Of a stretch of DNA of 64,000 nucleotides, positions 46,937-57,045 are shown piece by piece. The DNA comes from Zeus faber (lineage: Eukaryota; Chordata; Actinopteri; Zeiformes; Zeidae). Below the pieces are notes generated by a model. It ran no database searches, was not told the origin of the DNA, and saw nothing but the letters and a program-made list of their open reading frames with translations. The position numbers were made by a program, and so were the translations under genes. The DNA lies in assembly GCA_960531495.1 (NCBI GenBank), contig OY482862.1, positions 6,963,614 through 7,027,613 on the forward strand. The letters run 5' to 3'. The stretch's first letter is position 1; every line of letters starts with the position of its first letter.

Positions 46937-47250
46937 ATGGAGGAGATGTCAGGCACAGAGGGTGGCGAAGAGGATGAACACATGGAGGTCGAAGCGCTTG
47001 TTGTGTTGCGCTCAGGTTTGAACGATATCGTTAAGGAAATTCAGGGAAATTCAAACTGAGCTGAAAACAGAGAGAGAACGACTCCAGAGAATGTTGGCAT
47101 GGCAGCGGGTTGGAAATTCAGAGGACACTGCTGTGAGAGCTAAACAAAAGCTACAAGAATTTCAAAGGGAATTATCGACATACTGGGTATGTGAGCGCAT
47201 CTCTGTAACCAAATTAAAGACAATGAGGATGAACAACCTTGACTAATGTT
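46937..47250 (+). pseudogene. L1 ORF1 remnant
   Basis: ATG-started frame reads MEEMSGTEGGEEDEHMEVEA, then VLRSGLNDIVKEIQ and, after a frame break, coiled-coil-like charged residues. The position between the L1 5' region and ORF2, and the acidic start followed by heptad-like KEI and ERE residues, fit the RNA-binding ORF1 protein. No RRM domain can be made out, so the call rests on context. Confidence 0.5.
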
Positions 47251-47589
47251 GATTGCACACCTCAAATTTCTTCCCCATATTTGATGGTCTTGTATGTTAT
47301 GCTTGATTGGTAGTTAAGTGTATATTATCTTCTAGGAATTTGATGTGTAAGAGTTAGCGGATAATAAGACCAGACCTTACTAGAGAGGGGCCCTCTTATT
47401 CTATGGGATATTCCCATGGACCCACGAATGCAACATGGGAGGCGTATTCATACTTGGAAGTTGAATTACTCCTTATTTGATCATGAGTTACGCAATGTTC
47501 CTAGGGCTGTTACTGGTTGTTATGGTTATGATATGGATTCGAGGGAAGTATACAACCTCACGAAAATAATGAGAGTATTATATTACTGG

Positions 47590-48015
47590 TGGCCCATTCA
47601 AAAGGGAAAAAGAAGTAATTCTGAAAATGAGAAATGTTAAATCCCAAGTCACCTTCATTCAGGAAGCACATTTATGTAAGGAAGAACATGAGAAACGTAA
47701 GAAATTTGGTTTTAGAAACACATTCTATAACACATACAGGCAGTGCTACAAAAGAGGGGTAGCAATACCTGGGACAAAATTCTATCAATTTTGAATGCTT
47801 AAAATAAGTTTGTCACAAAGAAGGACAATGCATTATTATCAGAGGAAAATTTGAAAATTAGATGGAAATTTTTATCAAAGTATAAGCCCTTCCAGAGGGC
47901 TTCCACATTTCTTTAAATACTTATTTACGGTTATAGCTTCAGAATCAAAAGGCATTGTAGTGTGTGCAGGAGATTTTAATGTGATACTAGATCACAAGAT
48001 AGACAGAATAAAAGA
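47590..48015 (+). pseudogene. L1 ORF2 endonuclease remnant
   Basis: Frames across this stretch show VILKMRNVKSQVTFIQEAHL, which matches the usual FIQETHL segment with glutamate in the active site. They then show EEHEKRKKFGF, a YKRGVAI segment and VVCAGDFNVILDHKIDR, the GDFN catalytic motif. Several frameshifts and a stop lie between them. The remnant ends abruptly at a perfect inverted repeat at 48015, where codons for the rest of the domain are missing. Confidence 0.75.
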
Positions 48016-48054
48016 GGCTTGGTATCACTATCTGTAGATAGTGATACCAAGCCT
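48015..48054. repeat. Perfect 19-bp inverted repeat, 2-nt spacer
   Basis: Arms 48015-48033 and 48036-48054 are exact reverse complements around GT. It lies at the junction of the endonuclease and reverse transcriptase remnants, where several hundred bases of L1 are absent. Confidence 0.95.
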
Positions 48055-49059
48055 TAAAAGAAGAAATTACCCCTCTTCTTACATCATTCTTTAACTTCAC
48101 TTAAAGAAGGCTACCTACCCCCCTCATGGAAAGAGGCAATAATTACTGTTATTCCCAAAGAGGGAAAAGACACAGAATACTGTAGCAGTGTTAGACCCAT
48201 ATCTACAGTATTCTCAATATGGACTACAAGATCTACACATCTATTATAGCAAAGAGATATAAGAAATTTATGACAAAGATCAAATCGGTTTTATTGTAGG
48301 ATGCCAAGCACAACACAACAATAGGAGTACTCTGCAAATAATCAACTTGACACAAATGAAAAAAAAAAGTTATATTTTGATTGGTTTCATTGGTTTCGTA
48401 TCAAGTCTTGATGCCGAAAAGGCTTCGGATAGTGTGAATTGGAACTTCCTGTATATAGTATAAGAGTGTTTTGGATTCAACAAAGACTCAATTAAGTGCA
48501 TTAAAATTATCTATCAATATCCTACAAATCCTGCCCTCCTTTTTGCCACAAAGTGACGAAATAAAAGGAATTAATATGAAAGGACAGTAACACACAATCA
48601 GCATTTGCGGATGATACCATAATATACCTGGAGAGCCCCAATACAAGCTTTACCCAGATGATGAACCTTATAAACACATATTGTGGTCACTCAGGATACA
48701 AAGTAAATGTGAATTCAACACATATTTTGGCCTTTGCCTATACTCCATCCCAAGAAATGTAGAGATCTTTCCAAATTAAATGGGACTCTTAAACTATAAA
48801 ACACCTTGGTGTGAGTTTCACAAAACGTCTAACTCATCTTTATATCCACACTATGACCAGATAAATTTTCAGAATAGAAGAGACATACAGCGATGTTAAG
48901 CCTTTTCATTAGACTTTAGCTCCAGATTTGAATTAATCAAAATTAACATTTCCCTCAGCATTTCCCTCTTTCTTTCCTCATATTGAGATCCCTCAAGAAA
49001 AGTAAAAAAAAATACAACTGGCCAAAGATAAAGGTGGTATGGCACTCCCAAACTTAAAA

Positions 49060-49095
<36 letters not shown>

Positions 49096-49490
49096 CATCA
49101 TTATAATTAGTAGTAGTAGTAGTAGTAGTAGTAGTAATTGTAGTGGTGGTAGTAGTAGTAGTAGTAGTAATAGTGTCATCATCATCATGCAGCACAACTC
49201 AGACCAGTAATCAAGTGGTGTGACAAAGACTATAGCCCAAAGTGGAAAGATATTGAGATGACTGGAGCAGACATTCCAATTGGTAACATTAAAATAGTAA
49301 ATGCATAACAAGATTCAATAGATCCAATAAGTTCTCACAGACAGAATATTTGGTTTGATCTGATTAAACAGTACAAATTAGAAAGGGAAGTGAGACTGTT
49401 TAGCTTGTTGCCTATGATGACCGATTTAAGCAAAGTTTGATGACCGATTTAAGCAAAGTTTGAGAGACCAAAACTTGTGAGAGAAAGGGG
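48055..49490 (+). pseudogene. L1 ORF2 reverse transcriptase remnant
   Basis: Frame pieces run in the normal L1 order. First come [56 protein letters not shown] and the palm box A LDAEKASDSVNWNF near 48407. The catalytic SAFADDTIIYLESPN near 48605, with both aspartates, follows. Then come KDKGGMALPNLKYYY near 49022 and, after a trinucleotide tract, AAQLRPVIKWCDKDYSPKWK. The last pieces run through KQYKLEREVRLFSLL to the gypsy insertion at 49496. Numerous stops and frameshifts make it inactive. Confidence 0.85.
49058..49190. repeat. Trinucleotide tract inside L1 ORF2
   Basis: (ATT)n, then (AGT)n with TCA variants, about 130 bp, lies between codons for NLKYYY and AAQLRP. The bases flanking it are L1 coding sequence on both sides. 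Confidence 0.9.
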
Positions 49491-49495
49491 ATCAC

Positions 49496-50031
49496 TGTCA
49501 CGCCCACAGCCTCCTAGCCCTACTCGGAGCCATTTGTCTTTTTGTCTTTTATCATGGACAAGTCGCCACGCACTAACCCCTTCCTGGTCCCCTCCGCCAC
49601 TACTTTTTCCTGCGCCGTCCGACACACCTGAGGTTCATCATTCATCAAGTCGGCAGTATTTATTCCCTTCCATCCACTCATCGCCAGATCGTCAGCAATT
49701 TGTGTATGCAAGTCATTGTGCTAACCTAGCCTCGTGCTAACGGCTTCTCCCTTCCGCGTCCAAGCCGTTTTCGCCCTGCCTCGTCGAGCCTGGCTTTCTG
49801 TCCCCCCATCTGGAACTTGGATCACTCCTTCCTGGTCCACGCAGTCCCTGTCCTGTCTGGCCTCGTCTTGTACAGTACCCCACTTTCCAGGACCCGTCTG
49901 CCCGATCCAGCCCGACTGGGTCTTACCCTCCCTCACGCCCAGTGTCTCCCAATAAAGCTCTGTTGTTAAACCCCGTCTGCCAGCAGTTTCTTTGTCGTGT
50001 GTTTGAGCCCCACCTAGACCTGGTCGTAACA
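49496..50031 (+). repeat. 5' LTR of gypsy element, 536 bp
   Basis: Begins TGTCACGCCC and ends GGTCGTAACA, with the TG..CA ends of LTRs. It contains an AATAAA signal at about 49951. Its second half aligns by eye with 54371-54639. Confidence 0.85.
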
Positions 50032-50051
50032 GTACGATCCGGCCATAACAT

Positions 50052-50185
50052 GGACTCAGCCAACACAGAGGCACTCTGTCGCGTGATAGAGCCAAGGAGC
50101 ACTCTTGGGTCAGCACGACCAAGCCATCCGGGACATCGCTGACCATATCAGCAACATCTCGGTGGCTGTGAGTGGTCTCTAGGTT
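50052..50185 (+). pseudogene. Gypsy gag N-terminus
   Basis: ATG-started frame MDSANTEALCRVIEPRSTLG begins 20 bp after the LTR, which is the normal place for gag. A one-base shift then gives GQHDQAIRDIADHISNISVA. This matches the start of fish gypsy Gag proteins. It is cut after about 45 codons by LINE copy F. The capsid-forming part is not seen until 52533. Confidence 0.7.
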
Positions 50186-50206
50186 CCGCCAGCCGAGTCT
50201 TTCTCT

Positions 50207-50858
50207 GTGTTCCGTGCCGACAGATCGGGGGAGTCGGGGAAATCCAAGGGTGGAGGTGTATTTCTCATGCTAAACAACCGCTGGTGCCCTCCAAACAACA
50301 GTAGGACTCTCTCCCGCTTCTGCTTGCCGAACCTGAAACAGTTGACCATCTCATGCCATCCATTCTACCTCCCGCGGGAATTCAGCACGGTCATCATTAC
50401 AGCCGTTTATATTCCACCGCAAGCGGACACCGACACAGCACTATCGGTATGATGTGTTGTGCGGATTTCAAAACAAGCATCCCGATGCGGCTGTGGTGGT
50501 GACTGGTGACTTTAACAGGGCGAACCTTCTAAAAGTTCTGCCGAATTTCTATCAACACATCACGTGTGCCACCAGGGGAGATAGAACTTTGGACATTGCT
50601 ACACACCTTACAAGAATGGATACAAGACTGTATCGCTCCCTGCTTTTGGGAAATCAGATCACAACACGATTTTGCTGGTTCCCGTTTACAGGCTTCTCAT
50701 CGCGCAAATTGGTGGTGACAAGGGAAGTGAAGCTGTGGACGGACCAGTCAGAGGCTGCACTTCAGGACGCTCTGACTGACGTCAACTGGAACATGTTCCA
50801 ATCAAGTTCCAGTGACGTCAGCGAGTTTACTGAAGTGGCTGTGAGCTTCGTGGAATAA
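50207..50858 (+). pseudogene. LINE endonuclease domain
   Basis: The APE-type domain nicks DNA at the insertion site. The frame shows SVFRADR, GGGVFLMLNNRWC, REFSTVIITAVYIPPQAD, then after a frame change AAVVVTGDFNRANLLKVLP (the GDFN motif). A segment DRTLD, where intact elements read DKTLDHVY, follows. The piece ends with SSSDVSEFTEVAVSFVE and a stop. Catalytic aspartate and asparagine of GDFN are retained. Frame breaks occur near 50450 and 50600. Confidence 0.85.
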
Positions 50859-50859
50859 G

Positions 50860-51929
50860 TGGTCCCGTCCTGCTTCAAGAGGTCCACCGTCGTTCCTGTC
50901 CTGAAGATCGCTTCACCTGCCTGCCTGAATGACAACCATCCGGTGGCCCTAACCTCGGTGGTCATTTAAGGATTATATCTGCGCCTCCCTCCCCCACATC
51001 TTGGACCCGTTGCAGTTCACGTACCAGCAGAACAGATCCACAGATGACGGGATTTCCCAGGTACTGCACACCATGCTCACGCACCTGGATGGCCAGAAGG
51101 GGGCCTTTGTGAGATTGCTGTTCATCGATTATAGTTCAGCTTTCAATACCATGGTCCCGACCAGACTGGTTGTCAAGCTGAAGGAGCTCGGACTGAATAC
51201 TCGCTGCTTGCCTGGATCCTGACTTCCTCTCAGCCTGGACTCAGGTGGTTAGGATGGGGAAGCACATATCCAGCTCCCTCACCCTGAACACAGGATCCCT
51301 CCAGGGCTGCGTCCTCAGCCCCCTACTGTACTCCCTGTACACATGACTGTGTGGCCAGGTCCAGCTCCAACACCATCATCAAGTTTGCTGACGACATGGT
51401 TGTCGTGGGCATGATCACCGACGGCGATGAGAAGGCCTCCCGCAAGGAGGTGACTGACCTGTCACTTTGGTGCCAGGACAACAGCCTCCACCTGAACGTC
51501 AGCAAAACTAAGGAGCTGATTGTGGACTTTAGGTGTGGATTACAACCAAGGACGCACACACCATTGGTGATTAATCGGACCTCTGTCGATAGGGTGAGCA
51601 ACTTTAAGTACCTGGGAGTCCACATCACAGAGGATTTAACATGGACTTTACAAACAGACACTCTGGTGAGAGAGGCGAGGCAGCGTCTTTACCACCTCAG
51701 GCAGCTGAGGAAATTCCGGGTCTCAGTGAGGATCCTGCAGGCCCTGCAGAGGGTGGTGCGTTCAGCAGAACGTACCACTGGAACTACCCTCCCCTTCCTG
51801 CAGGACTTATACACCAGGAGCTGTAGCAGAGCCTGCAGGATCATGAAGGATCCTCATCACCCCAACAATGGACTGTTCCAGCTGCTGCGGTCAGGCATGC
51901 ACCTCCACAGTCAAACAGTGAGAGACTGA
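50860..51929 (+). pseudogene. LINE reverse transcriptase, broken
   Basis: Pieces in order: VVPSCFKRSTVVPVLKIAS, a stop near 50968, [20 protein letters not shown] (51001), [17 protein letters not shown] (box A, near 51118), GSLQGCVLSP (box B, Q to L change) and FADDMVVVGM (catalytic box, T to M change, at 51383-51412). Then come [14 protein letters not shown] and [15 protein letters not shown]. About 110 bases are deleted near 51735, fusing RVSVRIL to the [12 protein letters not shown] region. The C-terminus is truncated by a stop at 51929. Confidence 0.85.
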
Positions 51930-52532
51930 GACGGAGTTAATCCCGCAAGCCATAAGGACTGTCAATGCTGAACTCACCAGGGGCCCCCACTGAGACATGT
52001 TGAATATGTATGTTGTATGTTGCATACTGTACTGCATACTGCACCGCATACTGTATCACTGTTCTGGGTTGTTCGGTGTTATCATATTGCTGTGCCGTAC
52101 TGTTGTATACTGTGCTGTATATCTCGCACACACTACCTCACTTTATTCACATGCCACTTTCATGCACATATCTGTATATATATAAATAGCCTTTTCCACA
52201 TACATAAGTCTATCCCATACACATAATGCTATTCCCTTTATTCTATTCCGTACCCCTGCTCTGCATTACCTTTGAGTTCTTATTTTATTTTATTTTATTT
52301 TATTCAAAATATTTTATTTTATTCTGTAGTATTAGACTTACTGCATTACGTTTTAGGAGTCAGTCAGTTAGTCTAGTAGAATTTTTTAGGTAGCTATTGT
52401 GTTCAGTCTAGAACATATTGTGCATAATCACCAGGTGCGTTGCATCGACATTTCACTGCATATATGAATGAAAGTATGTACGTATATGTATGTGACGAAT
52501 AAACCTCTTGAATCTTGAATCTTGAATCTTGA

Positions 52533-52850
52533 GTTACGGACTCTGGCAGCGGAGAGCGGCTAAAACAACGATGTGCTACAGGATGCGTTCCAGCACGCTC
52601 TTAATGACAATCTGCGGGACGAGTAAGCGTTGCAGGACGAGCCTGCGAACCTGGACCAGGTAATTCTGGCGATCCGGCTGGACAACCGGCTCTGAAAGTG
52701 CAGGCATGAGAGGAATGGGCGGACCCAGCCGTACATCCTGCTCCGTCTGGTACGTCCCAGTCGCCGTCTTCAGCAGGACTGGACATCTATGGGCCACATG
52801 CCCGCTGCATCCGGGAAGTTAGTGCGACATAGGGGAGGTGTGTACGAACC
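52533..52850 (+). pseudogene. Gypsy gag C-terminal part
   Basis: Resumes directly after the LINE tail. In broken frames it reads VLQDAFQHALNDNLRDE, LQDEPANLDQVILAIRLDNRL and MGHMPAASGKLV. This is the end of the capsid-like region and the site of the zinc knuckle, whose cysteines are largely lost. It gives the gag reading direction and fixes the LINE insertion point. Confidence 0.7.
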
Positions 52851-52865
52851 AAGTAGTGTCTAACC

Positions 52866-53620
52866 CAGGGGGGCCCAATTCGTTGATCACGATCGAACGG
52901 TAGATCGCAGAGGAAGTGCAGGTAGATCGCGCGCCGTTCAAAAATGTAATTAATTTCTTTTTTTTTACATATCTAACCAACATGTTTAATGAGCTCAATT
53001 TAGAGTTGCAAGGAAAAGACAAAATCGTGGTCAACATGATCGAAAAATGCAACTTCTGTCCTGCAGCGCCGTGATTTGGGGAACTTTCAAAACCTCACAT
53101 CAGAGCTGGAGACCCAAGGGAATGTGTGTGCGCAACTTGACAATATGCTACACAGAGCAGATTGAAAATTGTCTGTCAGACAAATTATTTCAAGATTTTT
53201 CTTTACTTGAGCCAATCGCTACATTTATGTGCCACCCATTTAGGGAAGATATTGAGGTTGATTCACTCTCATCAAAAATTGCAACACTGTTTCACTTGAA
53301 ATCGTCTGCAGTTGAGGATGAGATGTTGACACTACAGGGTGACATTCAGCTCAAGTCGAGGGCTCATGGACAGTTTTGGAGCTTACTCTCAGAGGAAGAG
53401 TACCCAAATATGAGGAAATGTGCTACCTCCTTGACTGCATTATTCAGCTCTACTTATTTATGCGAGTCAGCCTTTTCCCATATGAAGATTATTATGTCCA
53501 AATACTGTTCCACCATGACTGATGATCATTTGGAAGCCTGCTTGAGGCTGGTTACCAGCAGCTACTGTCCGGCCTATGTAACCCTGGCCGACTCCATCCA
53601 GTGCAAGTCATCAGAGTAAG
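52866..53620 (+). mobile_element. hAT transposon relic in gypsy element
   Basis: The left end CAGGGGGGCCCAATTCGTTG, followed by GATCACGATCGAACGGTAG and GATCGCGCGCCGTTC, is the terminal repeat of a Charlie-like hAT family (family knowledge). The transposase C-terminus follows. I cannot find the right inverted repeat, so the 3' end is missing or decayed. Confidence 0.75.
52981..53619 (+). pseudogene. hAT transposase C-terminal half
   Basis: The 5' part reads FNELNLELQGKDKIVVNMIEK in one frame. After a shift, ELETQGNVCAQLDNMLYTEQ appears in broken form. The longest frame (53047-53619, 190 codons) holds DFSLLEPIATFMCHPF, DEMLTLQGDIQLKSRA, then FWSLLSEEEYPNMRKCATSL, TALFSSTYLCESAFSHMKII and LTLADSIQ-type end. 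This matches SCAND3/ZBED-like transposases, in particular the FxSTYxCESAFS dimerisation core. The zinc finger and first catalytic residues are missing. Non-functional, though its last 190 codons are open. Confidence 0.85.
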
Positions 53621-53736
53621 GTAGGTAATGGTAGTAAGGTAGGTAATGAATTTAATGCTCTTGTGCCGTAAGGGTTCATGCAGTGATGCAAGGTATGGTT
53701 TTTAGTAAGCAGCATGCACTGCCCCTATGACTGTGC

Positions 53737-54144
53737 TATAGATCTGCTGCCAGGCGCCCCTTCCCCCTGTATCAGATTATATAACCTTTCCTGGCCTGAG
53801 TGGGTGGCTATGGAGCCCTAAATTCGGGACTCTCTTGCCGGATAATCCATCCCTCATCTTCACTGGTGGACGCCAGGTTTTTCTTTGTGGAGAAGAAGGA
53901 CAAGACCCTACTCCCCTGCATAGACTTCCAGGGCCATAATGAAGTAACTGTTAAAAATAAGTATCCCCTGCCCTATTATTGACTCTGTTTTTGTTCCCCT
54001 CCATGGTGCCAAACACTTCACTAAGCTCGACCTTCGCAACGAGTACCACCTAGTTCGTGTCCGCAAGTGGGACGAGTGGAAGACGCCTTCAACACCCCCC
54101 TAGGCCAATGCTCGGGCGGTGTTCCAAGTCTTGATTAACGATGT
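53737..54144 (+). pseudogene. Gypsy reverse transcriptase fragment
   Basis: Pieces of the Ty3/gypsy fingers and palm region: [31 protein letters not shown] (then a stop), [12 protein letters not shown]-type segment in another frame, [12 protein letters not shown], and AVFQVLINDVLG. The catalytic YLDD region is missing: the next sequence is the integrase tail. Numerous frameshifts. Confidence 0.85.
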
Positions 54145-54370
54145 TCTTGGGTGAACATCGGTGGAGGAAAGCAGCACAGACGCGGACCCTATCCTGCAAC
54201 CCCCCTGCTTTATCTCCACCCTCCACCCTCCCTCCATCAAGGCCCACATCCTCTGCTGCCAACGCACCTGGAACAAGGCTCGCTCAGTCCTGCTCCAGAC
54301 ATCCACCTGGTCCCAGCGGCAAGCCAATCGCCACTGGACCCCGGCGCCCCCCTACGTCCCCGGCACATCC
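54145..54370 (+). pseudogene. Gypsy integrase C-terminal fragment
   Basis: SIKAHILCCQRTWNKARSVL, then QANRHWTPAPPYVPG, matches the HIRRCRRTW...RSVLL and ANRHRTPAPxYxPGQ segments at the end of gypsy integrase. It is fused to the reverse transcriptase fragment by a large deletion and passes directly into mid-LTR sequence by another. Confidence 0.75.
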
Positions 54371-54639
54371 CGTGCTAACCTTGCCTTTCTCCCTTCCACG
54401 TCCGTACCGTTCCCCAGTCGGAAACCTGGATTGCTCCTTCCTCATCCACACTGCCCCTTCGATAGTCTCGCCATCCAGGACCGTCCGGTAGTCCCTCTGT
54501 CCAGGATCCGTCGGCCCAATCCAGCCTGACCGGGTCTCACCCTCCATCACGCCCAGTGTCTCTCAATGAAACTCAGTTGTTAAACCCGTCTGCCAGCAGT
54601 CTCTGTGTTGAGTTCTGAGTTTTAGCCGTGGTCCTTACA
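54371..54639 (+). repeat. Partial 3' LTR of gypsy element
   Basis: About 268 bp matching the second half of the 5' LTR: GTGCTAAC, TTTCTCCCTTCC, TCACGCCCAGTGTCTC, AGTTGTTAAACCC and CCGTCTGCCAGCAGT. It ends CCTTACA followed by ATCAC. Confidence 0.85.
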
Positions 54640-54644
54640 ATCAC

Positions 54645-55150
54645 AGCAATATGTACAATAACTAAGAATATACAGTAAATATAATGACTTGTCAGGATTT
54701 GAAAGAGATATGGATCAGGAAATTATGTAAAATTATATAAAATTATTATTGATGTAATGATACAGACATACAGTCAGACAACATTCAAGTCAATCTTGGT
54801 GCTATACCAAAATATAGAGATGAAGAGACTATACAGCTTCCTCTACGATGTACATTCAGGCTAAATGGGAGAGGGAACCGAACACTGAAATCACAACAGG
54901 ACCATGGATGTATTACAATTTAAAATGCATGGGTTTAACCTTTGTTCTATCACAAAATAAAAGCGGGACACTGGTTCTGCTTTTTCTCCGAATTGTTTAT
55001 TAAATTCAAGGTTGGGTGAGAATAGGGATATAGAGTCATACCCTCAGTATGAATTTCCTTCATAGATACTGTGGTGTGGGGATGGTGTGGTTTCAGCAGC
55101 CACACCTATCATGGGTCTAGATAATTGGGGCTCAGGATCAGTGTGACTGC
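54645..55150 (+). pseudogene. L1 ORF2 C-terminus after gypsy
   Basis: L1-like codons continue: AMCTITK, ERDMDQEIM and RLYSFLYDVHSG (also TMYIQAKWEREPN in another frame), then LxxFLRI. They lie in the order expected downstream of the segment at 49490. The similarity fades after about 55000, so the 3' end is inferred. Confidence 0.55.
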
Positions 55151-55584
55151 ATAAGTGTTGCTCTTTGGTTGGTCTAATGAGCAACAGGCAAAACCCCCAT
55201 CTTCACACACTCTCAAGACAGGCGCCCTTGTCATGACACATGTCCATCTGCTCCGGGCTTATTCCACCTAGCCCACTCTCTACAATAAACTGTGTCTGAA
55301 ACCCTGTCTTCTGTGTCTTTGTGCCGTAGGTGGTAGGCAAGTCATAGGCGAAACTGCCACAGATACAATTAACTGGATATAAATACCAGCGTTTGTCCGC
55401 CTGTGTATCCATCAGACAGTGTGGTAAACATTTCCATGGAAACAGCGAGCTCCACCAGTCAGAGACGTCGCTGTAACACTTAGTACTAGGGGTAATGTAG
55501 TCTCAATGACATTGCTAAGAAAACATGTTTTTCTTAAATCACGGTTGATATCGTACAGACTTGTGGCTTCTGCAGGAGCAAATA
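55151..55584. other. Unique non-coding stretch
   Basis: No gene or repeat recognised. Confidence 0.4.
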
Positions 55585-56290
55585 GTCAAGTCAAGTAAAG
55601 TCACACTTTATTTATAGAGCGCATTTCATACCAGGGCAACACAATGCGCTTTACAAAGAAATACAAAAAAGAAAGAGAGAACGTAGGTGTCAGCCGGTCA
55701 TTACAAAAGAATGCCCCTGAAACAACAACAACAAAAGCAACAACAAAGACAACAAAAACAACAATAAAAGCGACTCCAACCACAGTGGCAACAACAGCAA
55801 CAGCAACAGAAAACAACAACAGCAGCAACAACAGCCACAGAAACAACAACAACGGCAGCAAACATCGACACCAGCAGCAACAACAGCAAAACAACATTAA
55901 AAACAACAGCAGCAACGCACACACAAAGATGTCAACGGAACCGTCAGTGGTAGCTCTCACCGGAACCGGAAAGGTCACTCAGGTTAGAGATGGTTAAGTC
56001 GAGGTATAAGGTTACGTTAAGTTGAGGTATAAGGTAAGCGAGGGTTTAGTTTAGGTATAAGGTTAGCAGCCGCAACGACAACACCAGTTAAGGTATAAGG
56101 TTAGCGGCACCAACAACAGAACCAGCAGCAACGACAACACCAGCAGCGACAATACCAGCAGCAGACAACAGCAGCAACAAAAAACAGCAGCAACACTAGC
56201 AGTAACAGTAGCAGTAACAGCGCACAAGCGAAGACGTCACCGGGACCAGAAGTGGTAGCTCTCACCGGATCCAGAAATCTCCTCATCTGT
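55585..56290. repeat. Duplicated CAA-rich repeat with fish dispersed-repeat head
   Basis: The head CACACTTTATTTATAGAGCGC and AATGCGCTTTACAAAGA is a widespread fish repeat end. Two (CAA)n-rich tracts follow (55719-55915, 56105-56215), each ending in a shared block GTGGTAGCTCTCACCGGA (55948 and 56249). Between them lie about four GGTATAAGGTTA motifs. The open frames on both strands are poly-residue artefacts. Confidence 0.75.
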
Positions 56291-57045
56291 ATTGAAATAC
56301 TGTTTATTATATACAGGGATTTGCAAACAATGCATTCAAAATTTTTACACGTCTTTGCAGACAGCTGTCATTTTTCAATAATAACTGACCAATCATAATC
56401 TAGTATTCGGCAGAGCGGTGTAATAAAACATTACATTTCATAGCCTACTTTCTGCAATTTTATCTTTTAAAACAGATTCATATCTTACAAGTTTTACATT
56501 CTTATACATACTCAACTTTTCTTTTTCTTTTTTCTTTATTCACAATAGAAACTTCTATTCTCATTTCCCGGTAAACAGACTTTGTTTTGAAATGCATTGA
56601 AGTGCTATCATTAAACCTAATCTCTGTGAATTATCTGTTATGCCAAAGAGATCACATCATGTTCCCTTTGTTAATTAAGTTTGGAATCACAACAAGCAAA
56701 CAATTTACCATCCACTAGTTTCCAAATCATCTCATTCAATTTACAACGCCTGTCACTTGGTAACAAATGAAGCCATGGCCGCGCTCCTGTGATCTATGAG
56801 ATACCAGAGAAGATTAAGCATCTGCGCCTCAAAGCCTCTTTTGCCAGCTTGACCCCATGATGTCCCTTCTGCCAGGAACTCAACATCATCATGCTCAAAA
56901 AATTATTATGATCTTTAATTGAATAAGAAAAAAACATAAATGAGAAACCAATCAATAAGGACTTGTAACACTGCCTTTTCAAAATCTAATACATTTGGCT
57001 TATAATAATTATTTTTATTTTATTATTATAATTATTATTATGTAA
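56291..57045. other. Unique non-coding stretch
   Basis: AT-rich, no gene recognised. Confidence 0.4.

Larger units (their letters stand above)
50185..52532 (+). mobile_element. LINE copy F with endonuclease, inside gypsy gag
   Basis: Plus-strand copy of the same LINE family as copies A-E, and the only one with endonuclease sequence. It ends in a 3'UTR and a TTGAATCTTGAATCTTGA tail at 52532, with gypsy gag resuming directly. The endonuclease (50207-50858) passes straight into the reverse transcriptase linker (VVPSCFKRSTVVPV) at about 50860, so several hundred bases between them are deleted. Confidence 0.9.
49496..54639 (+). mobile_element. Ty3/gypsy LTR retrotransposon, defective, nested
   Basis: Starts with TGTCACGCC and ends with CCTTACA. 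Target duplication ATCAC is at 49491-49495 and 54640-54644. Inside are gag start (50052), LINE copy F (50185-52532), gag end (52533-52850), a hAT element (52866-53620), reverse transcriptase (53737-54140), an integrase tail (54145-54370) and a partial 3' LTR. Two large deletions removed protease, RNase H and most of integrase. It is inserted in the L1. Confidence 0.85.
46735..55150 (+). mobile_element. L1-like LINE, split by a gypsy element
   Basis: An old plus-strand L1. A 5' region has CCAAGATGGC at 46778, resembling the YY1 site of L1 promoters. ORF1 remnants follow (46937-47250), then ORF2 endonuclease (47590-48015), then reverse transcriptase pieces (48050-49490). A Ty3/gypsy element sits at 49496-54639 and the ORF2 C-terminus resumes at 54645. 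ATCAC is duplicated exactly on both sides of the gypsy element. The 3' limit near 55150 is approximate. Confidence 0.75.

Noticed and set aside
55601-55997. Thr/Asn-rich and Cys/Leu-rich frames
   Set aside because: Produced by (CAA)n repeats.
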